DNA of 64,000 bases from Acanthopleura granulata (GCA_016165875.1 JABBOT010000001.1:42655879-42719878); one strand, 5' to 3'. Shown: positions 48,216-60,061, counted from the first letter of the stretch. The notes: a model not told the origin generated them from the letters alone. Numbers and translations are program-made.

Positions 48216-48524
48216 ACCACGGCATCTTTCGCAACAAAGCAATTCCCTGACTAAGGTTACATCTGGAGTTACATGCTTTGTGTGCTGCCAGAACGGATTC
48301 TGTTTAATGTCATGCTCAAAAATTTCCCATGGTCAGGTAATTATAGGTACGTGGAGGAAATGGGAGTGTCCAGGGTAAACTACCACTCGTTGCCCATTCA
48401 ACATGCAGGTCTTTGCATGGCCCTCACCCAGCCAACCAGCCTGGAGCCACCAAGGTCACATTCATGTCATGGCGGATCAGTATATTTGATCAGGACATCC
48501 AATTACATCAAAGAATAAACGGTA

Positions 48525-48600
48525 TTCACCCATAACACCTTGTTGCTATGAGACAGCCAGTGAGGTGAGCTGACAGTCAACGTAAATAGTCCAGTCACAA
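48525..48600 (-). other. Possible upstream exon of the TM7SF3-like gene
   Basis: The minus frame VTGLFTLTVSSPHW then LSHSNKVLW ends at a TGG|GTGAAT donor in phase 0, which fits the next exon (NLGIPV). Similarity to the family is weak, so this is only a candidate. Confidence 0.25.
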
Positions 48601-50150
48601 CGTGGTAAGAAATTATAATCATTTTTTTGTACGTCAAGTAAACCCAGTTGCATGAAGCTACATGAATATATTGTTGCAGATTGAGTATTCCAGTCAACAT
48701 ATACAATCGTCTTCACAGTCAGCAGAGAACAAAACAGGAGGCAAGAACTTCAACTAAGGCAGTTTTATCAATAAAACATTAAACGGGTTCTAACATGATA
48801 TAAACTCTCAATAATATACATTTTCAAACAAACTACAGCCATCATTTCACAAGCATCAACAGTTTTAAAATCTCTTTTTTCATTTGTTTTCTCATACATC
48901 CGTGAACGCTGTTCCATTAAAAAACAAATCACTGACACTCAATTAGGGCAAACTTAAATAGTGTGCACTTTGACATTATCAAAAACACAAAATAAATCAA
49001 AAACAAACAATGTTTCAAAACTAGAACATTACCTAGCTCTAACAGGAAGGCATTCATGATAAAATTATCAAACTGAATTGTATATCTTTCATTCCGCTAT
49101 ACATGTGACAACAAATACGAGGTTGCACTGATGATTATACAATAATACAGGATATAATCGTGATAAAAACTCAACGCACAGTTATATTGCTACCCTAAAT
49201 TACTGGTACAGTGACACTTGTGAAAATGCGCTAGAAAATAAAATTTCACCATACAGCCTACACCACTTAACCATTTATGCACCACTTGTATGTTTGTCCT
49301 TGTTAACCAATATATACAGGACAGGAACATAAAAACACAGATCTTGTACTGAGGTTTGTTCAATATCACTGGAAGCACCAGAGTTTTTTTCCCCAACAAA
49401 ATATCTGCGCATCAACAATACAAGTGACAGTGCCGAAATTAACACCTGTAGTTTTCTCCTACAGAATTAGTAAATTAGTGTGATGCACTCTTGTGGAAAA
49501 TCCTGGCAATGTACATCCTTAACACTATGGGACAACAGATACACGTCTTGCCTGCCACCTTAGGAATGGACATCGACCGTTTGCTGTACACTACCCGTCT
49601 TCTGGGTAAATAACGAACCCCAAATAACTTGCACCATTAAGCCATCTAGCTGGGAAGGAACATCTGGGCTGCAGTAAAAATGGCATAAAAGTTATTGCTT
49701 GTCAAGGAATGTGTAGACTTGCCAAGTCTTCGGCAAATGATAAGCTGTTTCACCGGGTCCTACGAATTACCCATAAGCAGCCCTAAGTGCCCATGAGTAC
49801 CTATAAGGACTTACAATTACCGATAAGGACTTAGAATTATCCATAAGGACCAGTTTGAAGACAAAATACTGTCCGAAAGTTTTCAAATTCACATTAGAAA
49901 TGTTCTCCAACACTACTTACCCTCACTGATTTACCTTACATCATTTTCCTTCCACTCAGTAGACGATGAAGAGGGATTGTGTGATGGAAGCAAGGCTCCA
50001 TATACGTGCCACAACAGTGTTGTCAATGATCGAATCTACTGTTGCATACATAAAATGTGGAAACATGATCGGAGGAGAGGACACGTCTGAATTTAAAGGA
50101 GAAGCAAATATAAAAATTTAAATATGAATATCAACACCCCCATATATATC

Positions 50151-50190
50151 TATATGTGTGTGTGTGTATGTGTGTGTGTGTGTGTGTGTC
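50151..50190. repeat. (TG)n microsatellite
   Basis: A TG run interrupted once by TATG. Confidence 0.95.
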
Positions 50191-50510
50191 TATATCACTT
50201 AAGTACTTATGAGTACTTATGAATAATTCGTAGGACTGCTTTCACCAGTATGCAGTTTACTACACAAAAAACAAAATGAAAATACATATATAGGTCAATC
50301 AATTCAGTATACTTGTCTATTCAACACATATCAGGCTCGTCAAAGAATTAACTAGTGTCCATTACTTCTTTCTTTGTTCCATCTCTCGATGACGAGGTCA
50401 GTGAGTATACCAATATTTTAAGAAAACGAGGGCAAACGTTTCAGGAAGGCAAAAATTACTTCCTAGTAATTCTAAATTATTCCAAAAATTTCTGATATAT
50501 TTTAATATTG

Positions 50511-50600
50511 TTTGACGCAATACCCAAGAATAATACACTTATGTGACGGACGCTATTGTGGAAAAAACTGGGTTGCATGTTGGCCCCATATGCGTTAGTG
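50511..50600 (-). mobile_element. SINE 3' fragment
   Basis: TTTGACGCAATACCCAAGAA and TTATGTGACGGACGCTATTG match the 3' third in reverse. Strongly diverged. Confidence 0.6.
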
Positions 50601-50845
50601 ATAATAAGCCTCCGGCGAATTTCTAATGTATTATTGGTTGCACCTCAAACGTTATATTGGAGGAACGCAAGCGGTCTCTAGTGAAACCTATTTGAAATTC
50701 CCTGATGCCAAATTTTGAAATCCTTTTTAATGTCGCAACCTCTACATACTGTTTACTTAGTATCTATATTTACCTGCCGTTTAAATCATTAGAAAAAAAT
50801 TCATGACAAAACATCAATGAATCACATCAGGTGTTGCTTCTTAAA

Positions 50846-50892
50846 GGCTTGAGTACGGCGTAAAACACCAATCAAATAATAAAATAAATCTA
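50846..50892 (+). mobile_element. SINE tail only
   Basis: TTGAGTACGGCGTAAAACAC with CAATCAAATAATAAAATAAA, 55 bp past the nanos stop codon, possibly in its 3' UTR on the opposite strand. Confidence 0.8.
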
Positions 50893-50946
50893 AAAGGATA
50901 AACATTAATTAAAGCTTTAAGTACACGTGTTTGGTTTACCTTACCA

Positions 50947-51603
50947 TCAACGGCGAAGTTTCCTGACGTTGGGTCTCCTCTTGCCGATTCCCGCTGGCCT
51001 GTAGTTGGTGTTGTAAGGGCAGTACTTCAGGGTGTGGGCCATTGGGCCTGATGCCCCACACACGGGACAGGTATACCGATGAAGTATCGGGCAGGACACT
51101 CGACCCAAATGATCCTTGAGGGTGTGCGCTCCATACACGGACAGATTCTCTCCATTGTTTTTGCAGAAAACGCAAATGGTACTTTTGTACTTTTTGTTGA
51201 CGGCATTCCAGCTGGCTCCTGCATCCGAGTTTCCCGGGCAAGACGTATCCAGAGCAAGAGTGTAGTCTCTGCGAAGTTTGTTCTGGTACATGTCATGAGC
51301 CGTCAAGTCCTTCTCGATGCCATTGACGCCGAAATCGTTCACTTCGTTTCGGTCAAAGTCTTGACCGATTAGTTCTTTGGTTCCAGCTTCGTCGCTCCGT
51401 TCCGTTAGACTCAGGCTTCGCGTCAAGCTTGGCAAAGCTTCATCTAAATTAGTGCCCCACGTGTAAAGTGGAGACGGCAGGGCAAATGTAGAGCTGTTGG
51501 TGATGCTCGCACCATCGCTGGAGAGAGGCGCTGAAGTGTCGCTCGTTCCGTGGGCTTTGACGCCGTGATCAATCCAGTCATTCAGCCGACTGCTCTCTCC
51601 CAT
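50947..51603 (-). CDS. nanos: Nanos-family RNA-binding regulator, single exon
   Basis: 218 codons, ATG at 51601-51603, TGA at 50947-50949. Family knowledge: Nanos partners with Pumilio and recruits the CCR4-NOT deadenylase to silence mRNAs in germline precursors and stem cells. Seen: a C-terminal pair of CCHC zinc knuckles, Cys144-Cys147-His160-Cys171 and Cys179-Cys182-His190-Cys195, with CVFCKNNGE and YTCPVCGASGPMAHTLKYCP exactly of the family type, followed by a basic tail (GKRRPNVRKLRR). The N-terminal half is low-complexity and unconserved, as usual. SRLNDWIDHG near the N-terminus may be a NOT1-interacting motif, but this is weak. It is intronless, as many nanos genes are. A GTAAGG follows the stop by 3 bases and might be a 3' UTR donor. 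I see no lesion. Confidence 0.93.
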   Translation of the reverse strand: MGESSRLNDWIDHGVKAHGTSDTSAPLSSDGASITNSSTFALPSPLYTWGTNLDEALPSLTRSLSLTERSDEAGTKELIGQDFDRNEVNDFGVNGIEKDLTAHDMYQNKLRRDYTLALDTSCPGNSDAGASWNAVNKKYKSTICVFCKNNGENLSVYGAHTLKDHLGRVSCPILHRYTCPVCGASGPMAHTLKYCPYNTNYRPAGIGKRRPNVRKLRR

Positions 51604-52532
51604 GCTGCGCTCGATGAGGGTATTGACACCTGTGCGGGTTCTAATGAAAGTATCAATCTCTGCCTCTTGGTCTTAAAATCCCGGTCCCATGATGCGTGAA
51701 CCGACAGCCGCTTTATTGAAGATCTCAGTCTGGAGCACGTGAGCTCTGAGTGGCACGGGATGGTCGCGTACATTCACTGACACAAGAGAAGTGAAGGGGG
51801 GATGGGCAAGACAGATTAAAGAGATCCCATCGTAGATCACCTGGGCTGTCATCACACGAACTCCAAACAACACCGCTAAAATAACAAACTCTCCCCTTTA
51901 TGCGGGACAAACACTGCTCTGTTTTATGTTGCTAGAGGTAACTTTTTGGTTAGGTGTCAGGGCCCTGTTCCAGAAAACAATCACTCGAGACCCCGCACAT
52001 CCGGGCGCTTCACGCCTTTGCGACAGCGGCAAGCAGACAAACCAGGTGAAAGATAACATTCAAAGGTACAGGAAATGAACAACACTGGACAATATTCTGA
52101 GAAATACAGCTGATAATACAAAGGAATTACCGTATGTTCCACTACAGGACAATCTTCATAAAACATATAAATTATGAACATTAACGAATCCTAGTTTTGG
52201 ACTTATTAAGCCGTGAGGCACAGTTGCGTATTAATTTCCATGTAATTTTGATCATGTTTTCACCCCCGTGTCTCCGCGAGCAAAGCGCGTTGGCGCAAGT
52301 AAAACAGCCAATGCCCAGATGTCCGCGGTCTCGAACAGACAAAGTTAATTGTAACTACCATGGCTACCAATCTCTTTAAATGGGTTGTCACGGTAGTTAC
52401 AATCAACAATTTACGACTGATTAGGTAACAGGGATCAGGGATCTAATAATCACATTCAGCAGTCATACGCAGCAACAGGGGTGCTTCGCATCGGCGTTCA
52501 TATAACAAATGTGTGCCGAAATGACAACCACC
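51604..52532. other. Nanos upstream region
   Basis: GC is higher than average near 51600-51900, as expected for a promoter. No exon was recognised, and the overlapping small frames are not convincing. Confidence 0.45.
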
Positions 52533-53114
52533 CTATATAGGAAATGAACTTCCACTGGACAGTACATTCATTTCGACAGCTTTGAACTCTGGCGAACCAA
52601 AACAGCTTGGATTAGAGCTCTTGTTTCCAGAGCTTACAAACTGTGTAGTAATGCCAGCATATTCAAGAGAGAACTCCATTCGATCCAAACATTTCTTTCT
52701 TGGAACGGATACCCAAAATCGGTAGCTAGGGGCCTTATCGACAAATTTACCAAAATTGCAGTTCGGCCAGCCGAAGAAAAGCCTAAAGACGACAGACCTA
52801 GGGTATGGCTTAGCCTGCCCTACTTCGGACAGTACGGCGAACGTGTGGTCAACCAGTACCATCGAAAAATCAGACGGAACCTTCCTAAGCCAGTGTGTAT
52901 AATTGTCCGATGGAAGATAACAAAAACACAGCAAATTGTTAACAACAAAGATCGCACTCCGCGCAATTTGTGAAGTAACATTGTTTACAAATTCTGTTGT
53001 CCCGGGTGTAATGCCGCTTATATAGGCAAAGCAGAACGCTGCTTGGCAATCCGCATTGATAAACATGCAACTTGAAACAGTGAGATATACCCACACACCC
53101 AGCCCTGTGAACAA
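52533..53114 (-). CDS. Hypothetical secreted/membrane-anchored protein, 193 aa
   Basis: An uninterrupted frame much longer than chance frames nearby. It starts with a hydrophobic leader (GLGVWVYLTVSSCMFI, residues 5-20) and a plausible cleavage site after NADCQA. The mature part has several Cys, three N-glycosylation sequons (NVT, NYT, NKS) and a rather GC-balanced codon mix. Motifs such as PSYRFWVSVPRKKCLDRMEF look protein-like, but I do not recognise the family. It is on the same strand as nanos, and a Penelope-like fragment begins 13 bp beyond its start. It could be a single-exon gene, the first exon of a spliced gene, or a relic. I considered the N-terminal domain of the TM7SF3-like gene but could not align it. 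Confidence 0.45.
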   Translation of the reverse strand: MFTGLGVWVYLTVSSCMFINADCQAAFCFAYISGITPGTTEFVNNVTSQIARSAIFVVNNLLCFCYLPSDNYTHWLRKVPSDFSMVLVDHTFAVLSEVGQAKPYPRSVVFRLFFGWPNCNFGKFVDKAPSYRFWVSVPRKKCLDRMEFSLEYAGITTQFVSSGNKSSNPSCFGSPEFKAVEMNVLSSGSSFPI

Positions 53115-53990
53115 TTCCGTGATTACATGAATTTAATGGATTTTCCTAACAGATTACTTAATTTGCCCAACAAGTCACTTAGCTCAGCTATTCTTCTAAA
53201 CACTGAAGTAATTGATACAGCTGATAACTGGAATGTTCATTTGTTTAAAGAAGCACTCGCCAATCATTCTGTGCTTAACAATGGTATAAAAGCCTCAAAA
53301 GAGCTTCATTTGTTTCACTAGTTAGGCCCATTCTATCCTGTTTTCCTATGTTGTGTGTACATTATATTTTTTTTATCTCTTTAGTAACAGTATTATCACT
53401 ATGATTCTGTATTGACACTTGTAAATTATCCTCTTTCACATCCAGTGTTATCCCTGATCACTCTGATTCTTATTTCACACCTATCATAAATCCAACAACA
53501 GTTTGTTCGAAATAGTGTCAAATGCCTGGTGTTGTAATTTAACTATGTGTGTATATTGCTGTTTTCTCTGTATAACCGTTAGATATCGCTCATCCATATT
53601 TCACACCTATCACTAAAACAATAACAGTTTGTTTAGATAGGGTCAAATGTCTGGTGCTGTCATCACTATGTGTGTATTCTGCTGTTTTCTCTGAATGACC
53701 GTTAGATATCGTCCTAATCCCTATTTCACACCTATCATTAAAACACTAACAGTTTGTTTGTATTAGGGTGAAATGCCTGGTGCTGTCTGTTTATTGATGT
53801 TTTCCTGAATGACAATGATTGATCAGTGTTTAATTTCCAGTGGTTGAATCATTTGACCAATCGTCGCAGTGTATTTTATTCAGTCTTGTAATGTCTGCTT
53901 TTCTGTAAATGTATATATATGTGTGTTTGTTGATTGTACAAATTACTTCTCCTGAAGATGACAAGTAAAACTTAGTCGAAATATCGAGAA
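53115..53990 (+). mobile_element. Penelope-like retroelement, 3' end (truncated)
   Basis: The frame ending at 53321 encodes CEQFRDYMNLMDFPNRLLNL, then NWNVHLFKEALANHSVLNNG and IKASKELHLFH-stop. I recall this pattern from the C-terminal (GIY-YIG side) of Penelope-like elements. About 620 bp downstream, CCTGAAGATGACAAGTAAAA then GTCGAAATATCGAG resembles the box that often closes such elements. No reverse transcriptase is left, so the copy is 5'-truncated. It carries a 125 bp tandem repeat in its 3' part. Confidence 0.5.
53470..53815 (+). repeat. About 120 bp tandem repeat, three copies
   Basis: Each unit has TTTCACACCTATCA, AACAACAGTTTGTT, CAAATGCCTGGTG and CTGTTTTCTCTG, then (except in the last) ACCGTTAGATATCG. 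It lies within the 3' part of the Penelope-like fragment. Confidence 0.85.
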
Positions 53991-54071
53991 CGTCAACCAT
54001 GCGTTACATTTCTTTATTCGGAGTTTCTATGCTTTTGCACTTTGCTAAGCTAGTTGGTGGATCAACAAGGT

Positions 54072-54294
54072 CCTGACCAATGGCCTTGGAGACTCTCACC
54101 AATTTGGTCGCTGTGAGTTCTTCAGCTCGTGCTGGCTTCCTCTCCGGCGGTACATGAGAAGATTTGCCGGCAACTTGCAGATGATCGTAGGTTTCCCCCT
54201 GGCTCTGCCCGGTTTCCTCCCAAAATAATGCTGGCCACTGTCGTATAAGTGAAATATTCTTGAGGACGGCGTAAAGCACCAAGCAAATAAATAT
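54072..54294 (+). mobile_element. SINE, head partly lost
   Basis: GAGACTCTCACCAATTTGGT through AGTTCTTCAGCTCGTGCTGG to the AAATAAATA tail. Confidence 0.85.
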
Positions 54295-54830
54295 CACAAT
54301 GCAGTGATATATAATTTGTGCATAGTGCGCTTGTTGGCAGATTAGTCTGAGTCGCTCTCCTAGTGATCACTGTAGCCTCTCACAAAAGAGGTATGGGTTT
54401 GAAACTTGCTCATTATAATTTCTTCTTTGCTTTATGTGGAAAAACCTAAGCATGTGGGTTTCCTCTTTGCTCTGCTTTTTCCCACTGACTCTGGTGCATT
54501 GGCTATCATGATATCGTTAAAATACAGCTAAAGTATGACGTTGAACTCCAACAAACCAACCGTTTGTGTACAACGTAAAAGCAGTTGCCTTGTGGAACAT
54601 GATTCTATTCAGTACATTTTGTTTGAAGGCGTTCCTGATCAATAGCACATTCTTGGTCGTTGAAATAAGACTGAAAGTTTGATTGATGTAGTTACGTGGA
54701 ATTTGAATATTTGTTTAAAATATTTTGTGTAGAGCCTGTAAGTTCTGTTTTCACGTTTGTAGTTTTTGTTAATGAAAATTAGTTTTTATTGAATTCTCTG
54801 AATAAGAGTTACTCCTATGCTGTATTTCAG

Positions 54831-56972
54831 GTACTGAATAAATTTGCTGTTGATGCTCTGTGTGAAAGGACAGATTTGGTGTTCTTTACAAACTTGAGGT
54901 GCTACACAGCTACAGTAGCTCAAGTATATTTTATTTTTACTGAAGTCCTACTTTAATGATATGGTCACCATGTTCTCCCAGCTTTATGTGGCTTAGCCTG
55001 TCAGAGTAACTGGCCAAAGACCACGAACTTCCCAGGTTTCCTCCCACCACTATACACTTCCATGCTATAGCTGAAATACTACCTACTACAAAGTTCAAGA
55101 TCAATCAACCAACCAACCAATAAAAATGGCCTTCAGAGGTATATTTAGATTAAATTTTGGTTGAAATATTCGTTATTTTGTCCTTAAAGTTAGGTAACAA
55201 GACCAACCATAACTAAGTAAAATCTGGCACACATTAATGTACAAAACTTTAATTGACTAGTAGTGAATGTTAATTTCAGTTTTAGAATGAAACGTAATTT
55301 CAACTTATTTAATGGGAGGGGAGCCTCCCTGGTTCAGTTGGTTAGCGCGCTAGTGCAGCGTAATGACCCAGAAGCCTCCCACCAATGTGGTCGCTGTGAG
55401 TTCAAGCCTAGTTCGTGCTGGTTTCCTCTCCGGCCGTACGTGGGAAGGTCTGCCAGCAACCTGCTGATGGTCTCAGGATTGCCCAGGGCTCTGCCCTCTT
55501 TCCTGCCACCATAATGCTGACCACCGTCGTATATGTGAAATATTCTTGAGTATGACGTTAAATAACAACCAAATAAATAAATACTTATTTAATGGTAGCT
55601 TTTATCTAATTTTCAACTTCTGGATTTATCCGGTGGTGAATTAGAGTGGTTGTCCAATCACCTGGGTCATAACATAGATATCCACAGAACTGTTAACCGA
55701 CAGCATGAATCATCCATTGAACTGACCAAAATTTCAAAACTTCTTAAACACCATCAAGTGAGATGGTAAAAAATCAGTATTTGTCTGGATGGTTGTAGCA
55801 GGCTGTGCAACGGTTTTTAGCTTTCAGAATGATGCTTGCAGATCTTGCTGTTTTCTGTGTACGGGTTTTTGATGTGTGAAGAAGTGGTGTTCTTATCTCC
55901 CTTGCTGTGAGTGAAGCTGTCTTACTACACATCCAAGTACTGTAATCAGTGAACAACTCAAGGTCTGCATATATTGAGTTAATCTACTGTGCTTAATTGG
56001 CAGTTGGGGTGTGTTTTATGACCGGTTCTAAAATTAACCTGTCTTTATACTTGTCCTCCCTGTAACTTACTTAGGAGGGATATACAGAAGTCACACAAGT
56101 CTGAAGACACATCTTTTCTCGTGTAAGTTGTGCCCGCTAAAATTAGATGGCTTTTGCATGTTTTTACCATCTCAGCTCAAAATCACTTTTATGTATGGGC
56201 CTTGGTATCTCGATAGGTTTAAGTTGATCTGTAGCCTCTCACCAGCGAGGTTAGGGTTCAAATTCATCTGTTGTTTTTTGTGGACAGCCTGTTGGTGTAG
56301 CTGGCCAAGGGCCGAAATATTGCTGAAATACTGCAAAGTATAGCGTCAAAACACCAGCAACGCAACCCAAATCCTAAAGGTACTGCATCACTTCTTATGA
56401 CACAGTGTATAACTTCTTTACCATTTGTAATTGTGCATGTAAAAATTTATAGAAGGAACATTTCCATCGTTATTGGATGGGTGAGTGATCAAACAATATT
56501 CCTAACAAGAGATAATGGTTCAAATCCTGATATCTGGCTTTATAATATAAGGCAGCCTAACTCTGGCCAATGAAAACGTGTTTTTTCCGGAGGTTCACTG
56601 GTGTTGCTGTCAAAAATCTGAAATACCATTTAGTACAGCATTACTGACGTCTGCATGTTATGTTACCACTTCAGCAGTCTGTCTTTTTACACATTTATAT
56701 GTGTATATATTTTTACATGCTTATAATATTTAATGATGGCTGTCATAAAATAGATACACGTACAGGGGCATATACATGTCTTCAAAGAGAAACTGTAACA
56801 TTGCTGAAGTTTTGACATCAATGTTTACATTCATGTTGTGATTTCACTTTAATTGTTATTCTTTTCCAGAAGAACCAGTGAAAAGCAGCAGAGAAATAAA
56901 TGGTCAGCAAAAGGGATTCATTGTGTTAAGACATTTCTCAGAACTTCACAGAGAAGAGAAAAATTCCTATAA
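54831..56972 (+). pseudogene. Exon remnants of a tyrosine-recombinase-related invertebrate protein
   Basis: Three pieces in order. 54831-54923: VLNKFAVDALCERTDLVFFT then NLRCYTATVAQ, with good AG and GT borders. 55617-55765: LLDLSGGELEWLSNHLGHNI then HRTVNRQHESSIEL and KISKLL. 56870-56972: KQQRNKWSAKGIHCVKTFLR, ending in a stop. I recall this layout (LR-Y-TATV-Q, then HLGH-H then A/TKISKLL, then a W-S Myb-like end) from a widespread group of mollusc proteins whose R...HxGH...Y pattern recalls tyrosine recombinases. The second piece has CAA where its acceptor AG should be, a SINE ends 33 bp before it, and the tail is short. I therefore favour a decayed or fragmentary copy; a live gene with poorly conserved ends is possible. 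Upstream exons were not identified. Confidence 0.45.
55319..55584 (+). mobile_element. tRNA-headed SINE, best full-length copy (reference)
   Basis: Head: GAGCCTCCCTGGTTCAGTTG with GGTTAGCGCGCTAGTG (A-box region) and GTGAGTTCAAGCCTAG (B-box region). Body: TCTCCGGCCGTACGTGGGAA then CTGCCAGCAACCTGCTGATG. 3' part: CCACCATAATGCTGACCACC, GTGAAATATTCTTGAGTATG, then AAATAAATAAATA. About 265 bp, no ORF. It lies 33 bp before the 55617 exon remnant. Confidence 0.92.
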
Positions 56973-58134
56973 ATCAACATATTACTAAATTTCGAAGCAA
57001 ATTTCCATTTTTTGACAGGACAACGGTAAATTTGAAAAGCAGAGTTCAGTATTTTGTTTATCAGGCACATATGTAAGTTGACATGTCAGCAGAATAGATA
57101 TATAGAGTGGGGAATTTTCATTGCTTTGATACATTTTTGTCTTTCCCTAGCTGTTGATATCATGTTTTCTATGCCTAATAGACTAAGTACATCTCTGATC
57201 TACAATTGAGAATTTTAGAGATAACATGCCTGTACAATTTAAGGATTCAGAGCATTTTAGTGTTTATGAAATGAATAATAATTTTTAATTGTATATAGAA
57301 ACCTTCAGTTTCGAGCCATGTTTGCTGACAACAAAAATTAATTGTTTAATGAAGTAGTTCATATTTGCTGTACAGCTCTGCATTGCTCCGTTAGTTGGCC
57401 AAATTTTTACCCTGAATCGTCACATTCCACAGTTATCTGTAACCAAAGAGTGTGTTTAAATTCATCAAGATCAATCTGTGATGTGAGTTAGTGATACCAG
57501 TACTTGTACATCTTGTCAAACCATGAGCTGTTACTTGTGGAGTTTAGTGAGACCATAATGTATGTATACATGTATAGGTACGCTTCATTTCTCAGTTGCT
57601 CAGTAACTGTCTGTTTTAAGAAGCTATTGTTATGTGAGTACATGAATATTGTAGTGATTAATGCTGTCACTATAACTTCATGGAAATGTGATGTTATTAA
57701 GCACAAAATTTAATCTTATTGTAGCTGGAAGCTTGTTGAAGCATTTGTTTTCACCTGTCTATAACAAATAACCCTTTTTTGCAGAAGTGGTAACATAAAA
57801 ATGTTATTCATTGAATTTTTATGTCTTCGATTACTGTGGTTAGTGATCACTGCTCTCTTGAGTATTTTTAATCACATTAGTGATTTGAAAATCATTACCT
57901 CTTGAAACTTTTCAGATCACTCCTCACTTTGAAATAAAATGGAGATATGCCTTTCAAATCAGTTAGATCTGTGTTCGAATTCATTGGCTGAAGCCTGCAA
58001 AAACGAAAGGGAGACCAGAGTTACATCCTCATGCTTCATGTTGCAAAAGTGAATTGCTTGTAATGAAATTAAAAAGCAAAAGAGTACATCTAGGTATCTG
58101 GTTTGCTCTAAGCAGTATCCTTAAATGGTATAGT

Positions 58135-58312
58135 CTATCACTAGGTGCTCACGCAGGCTTCCTCTCCGGCCGCGCGTATAAAGGTCTGCCAGCAACCAGC
58201 GGATGGTCGTGGGGTTTTTTCAGGGCTCTGCTCAGCTTACTCACACCATAATGCTGGCCGCCGTCGAATAAGTGAAATATTATTCAGTATGATCAGGTAA
58301 TCAAATAAATAA
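58135..58312 (+). mobile_element. SINE, 5'-truncated
   Basis: GGCTTCCTCTCCGGCCGCGC to CAAATAAATAATG, with a damaged tail box. Confidence 0.8.
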
Positions 58313-59381
58313 TGAATACCTCCAAGTGTATGTGATATTATGGGTCAGTGGTGGTAGTACTTCACTGAAAATAATCGTTACGTCATTGTTAACAGTAAAA
58401 TGTTTGACCACTGGCTGGTTAATACCAGTTTCATGCCAAACAGACAAGGTTTTCCCACTCCAATTCATTGTGAAATCAATATGAGCTGGTTTCAAGGTGG
58501 CTACAAGTCACTCAAGAGTGAAATGTCACAAACATGAGAGACCTTTATGTACCACATTTGATGATGGCAAAACATGTCTCCTTTGATTCATGGGTTCAAT
58601 CCCAGCCTTGGTTTTATACACGTAAATCAGTTTCTTTTCAGCTTTTTGTCATTCACTTCTGTCCAGCTGAATGAGTAGAAATGGTTTGGATTACTCAATT
58701 AGCTTCTTCAAAATGTAAAGTTGTCTTTCCCTTGTATTTTTAACATTACTGGCGAGAAGTAATCGAAGGCAGGGATAGCGCTAAGGTTCAGTAACGAAAT
58801 TTATGTTGGGAAGAATATGTGAACGTATGCTATGAGTTCATAACATACTGTACTGTACATGATCCATAAGCATGTGAACACCTCAGTTTTATGTGGACCT
58901 ACAGGCCTATGTATATAAACGTATACAGAGGGTTCTGTGGACATCAGGGTTCAAAGGTTAAGGGTCAAGTCCACATAACGCAAAGTCCGCATAGTCTGCT
59001 TTGAATTAGCCCTGATATAAAGAATATAGACAGTGTTGAGAAGTGAGTGAAACAAAAAAAGTGAAAAAAGTTGATATTTCTCTCCTACTGCATGTAGAAG
59101 TTGACGTCCACATAGACCTGTCTGCTACCTTTGGGTGACATGTCATCGAGGCTGACATACAGTTAACGAAATCACCTTCTCTGCAAAAAACACTTTATTG
59201 CCCATGTTAGAAAGCTATTGCAGACATGTAAAAGGGCATTTTATTTCAAGTAAAAGATATATAAAATTTTGCTGTGACCCAAAGGTAAGGCCATGTCAAG
59301 TTCATGAACAAATTCAACCATTAGGTGACACCAAATATATGTCACCCAAAGCTTACCATGTTTGGGTTAGTTGTAATACTA

Positions 59382-59641
59382 TATATTTATTTGATTGCTG
59401 TTTTACTCCGTACTCAAGAATATTTCACTTATACGACGGCGGCAAGCGTTATGGTGGGAGGAAATTGCGCAAAGCCCGGGGGAAGTTCACGACCATCCGC
59501 AGGTTGTTGGCAGACATTCCCAAGTGCGGCCGAAGAGGAAGCCATCATGAGCTGGACTTGAACTCACAGCGACCGCACTGGTGGAGGCTTCTGGGTGATT
59601 GCTCTGCGCTAGCACGCTAACCGACTAAGCCATGCAGGCCC
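59382..59641 (-). mobile_element. tRNA-headed SINE, full length
   Basis: TATTTATTTGATTGCTGTTT tail to a head ending CTAAGCCATGCAGGCCCC. The long plus-strand frame over it is an artefact of the SINE. Confidence 0.9.
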
Positions 59642-60061
59642 CTGCTGTAATAGTACCTTTCGGTGAGAAGTATATGATGAAAAAATGCAACCATCAGCCG
59701 ACAATACTTATATATCATCCAAGGGTTCTAATGTATGGGTTAGTTAGCTAATCTATTTATCGGCGAAAAACATGTCAACAAAAGGTTATGTTTAAAGAAC
59801 CACTACCTTTTGAGTACAAAAACATATCACATTTGAGGGATACATGCATGTTCATTAAAACAGAGAGAACATCTATGGCCGAGTGGTAGGCTTCCTGGCG
59901 CACCACAAAAACTCAAAAACCACTTCAAAGTGCACACTTCAAAGACGGGAAATCGGGTCATACCAAAGATTTGAACAACAGTACCTTCTGCTGCGTCGTG
60001 TGGCACTCAGCACTGAGGTTAGAGCAATGAAACCCAAACATACATATATACACAATCACTC

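Larger units (their letters stand above)
48600..50946. other. Intergenic DNA, no gene seen
   Basis: AT-rich. Contains a TG microsatellite at 50151-50190, SINE scraps at 50511-50600 (minus) and 50846-50892 (plus), and several CCATAAGGAC / CCATGAGTAC short repeats around 49770-49850. Confidence 0.5.

Noticed and set aside
51673..51910. Small minus ORFs upstream of nanos
   Set aside because: Short overlapping frames in the presumed promoter, with no recognisable motif.
59198..59620. 140-codon plus-strand ORF
   Set aside because: Most of it crosses a full-length minus-strand SINE, and the same peptide pieces (GGRKLRKARG-like) recur in other SINE copies.
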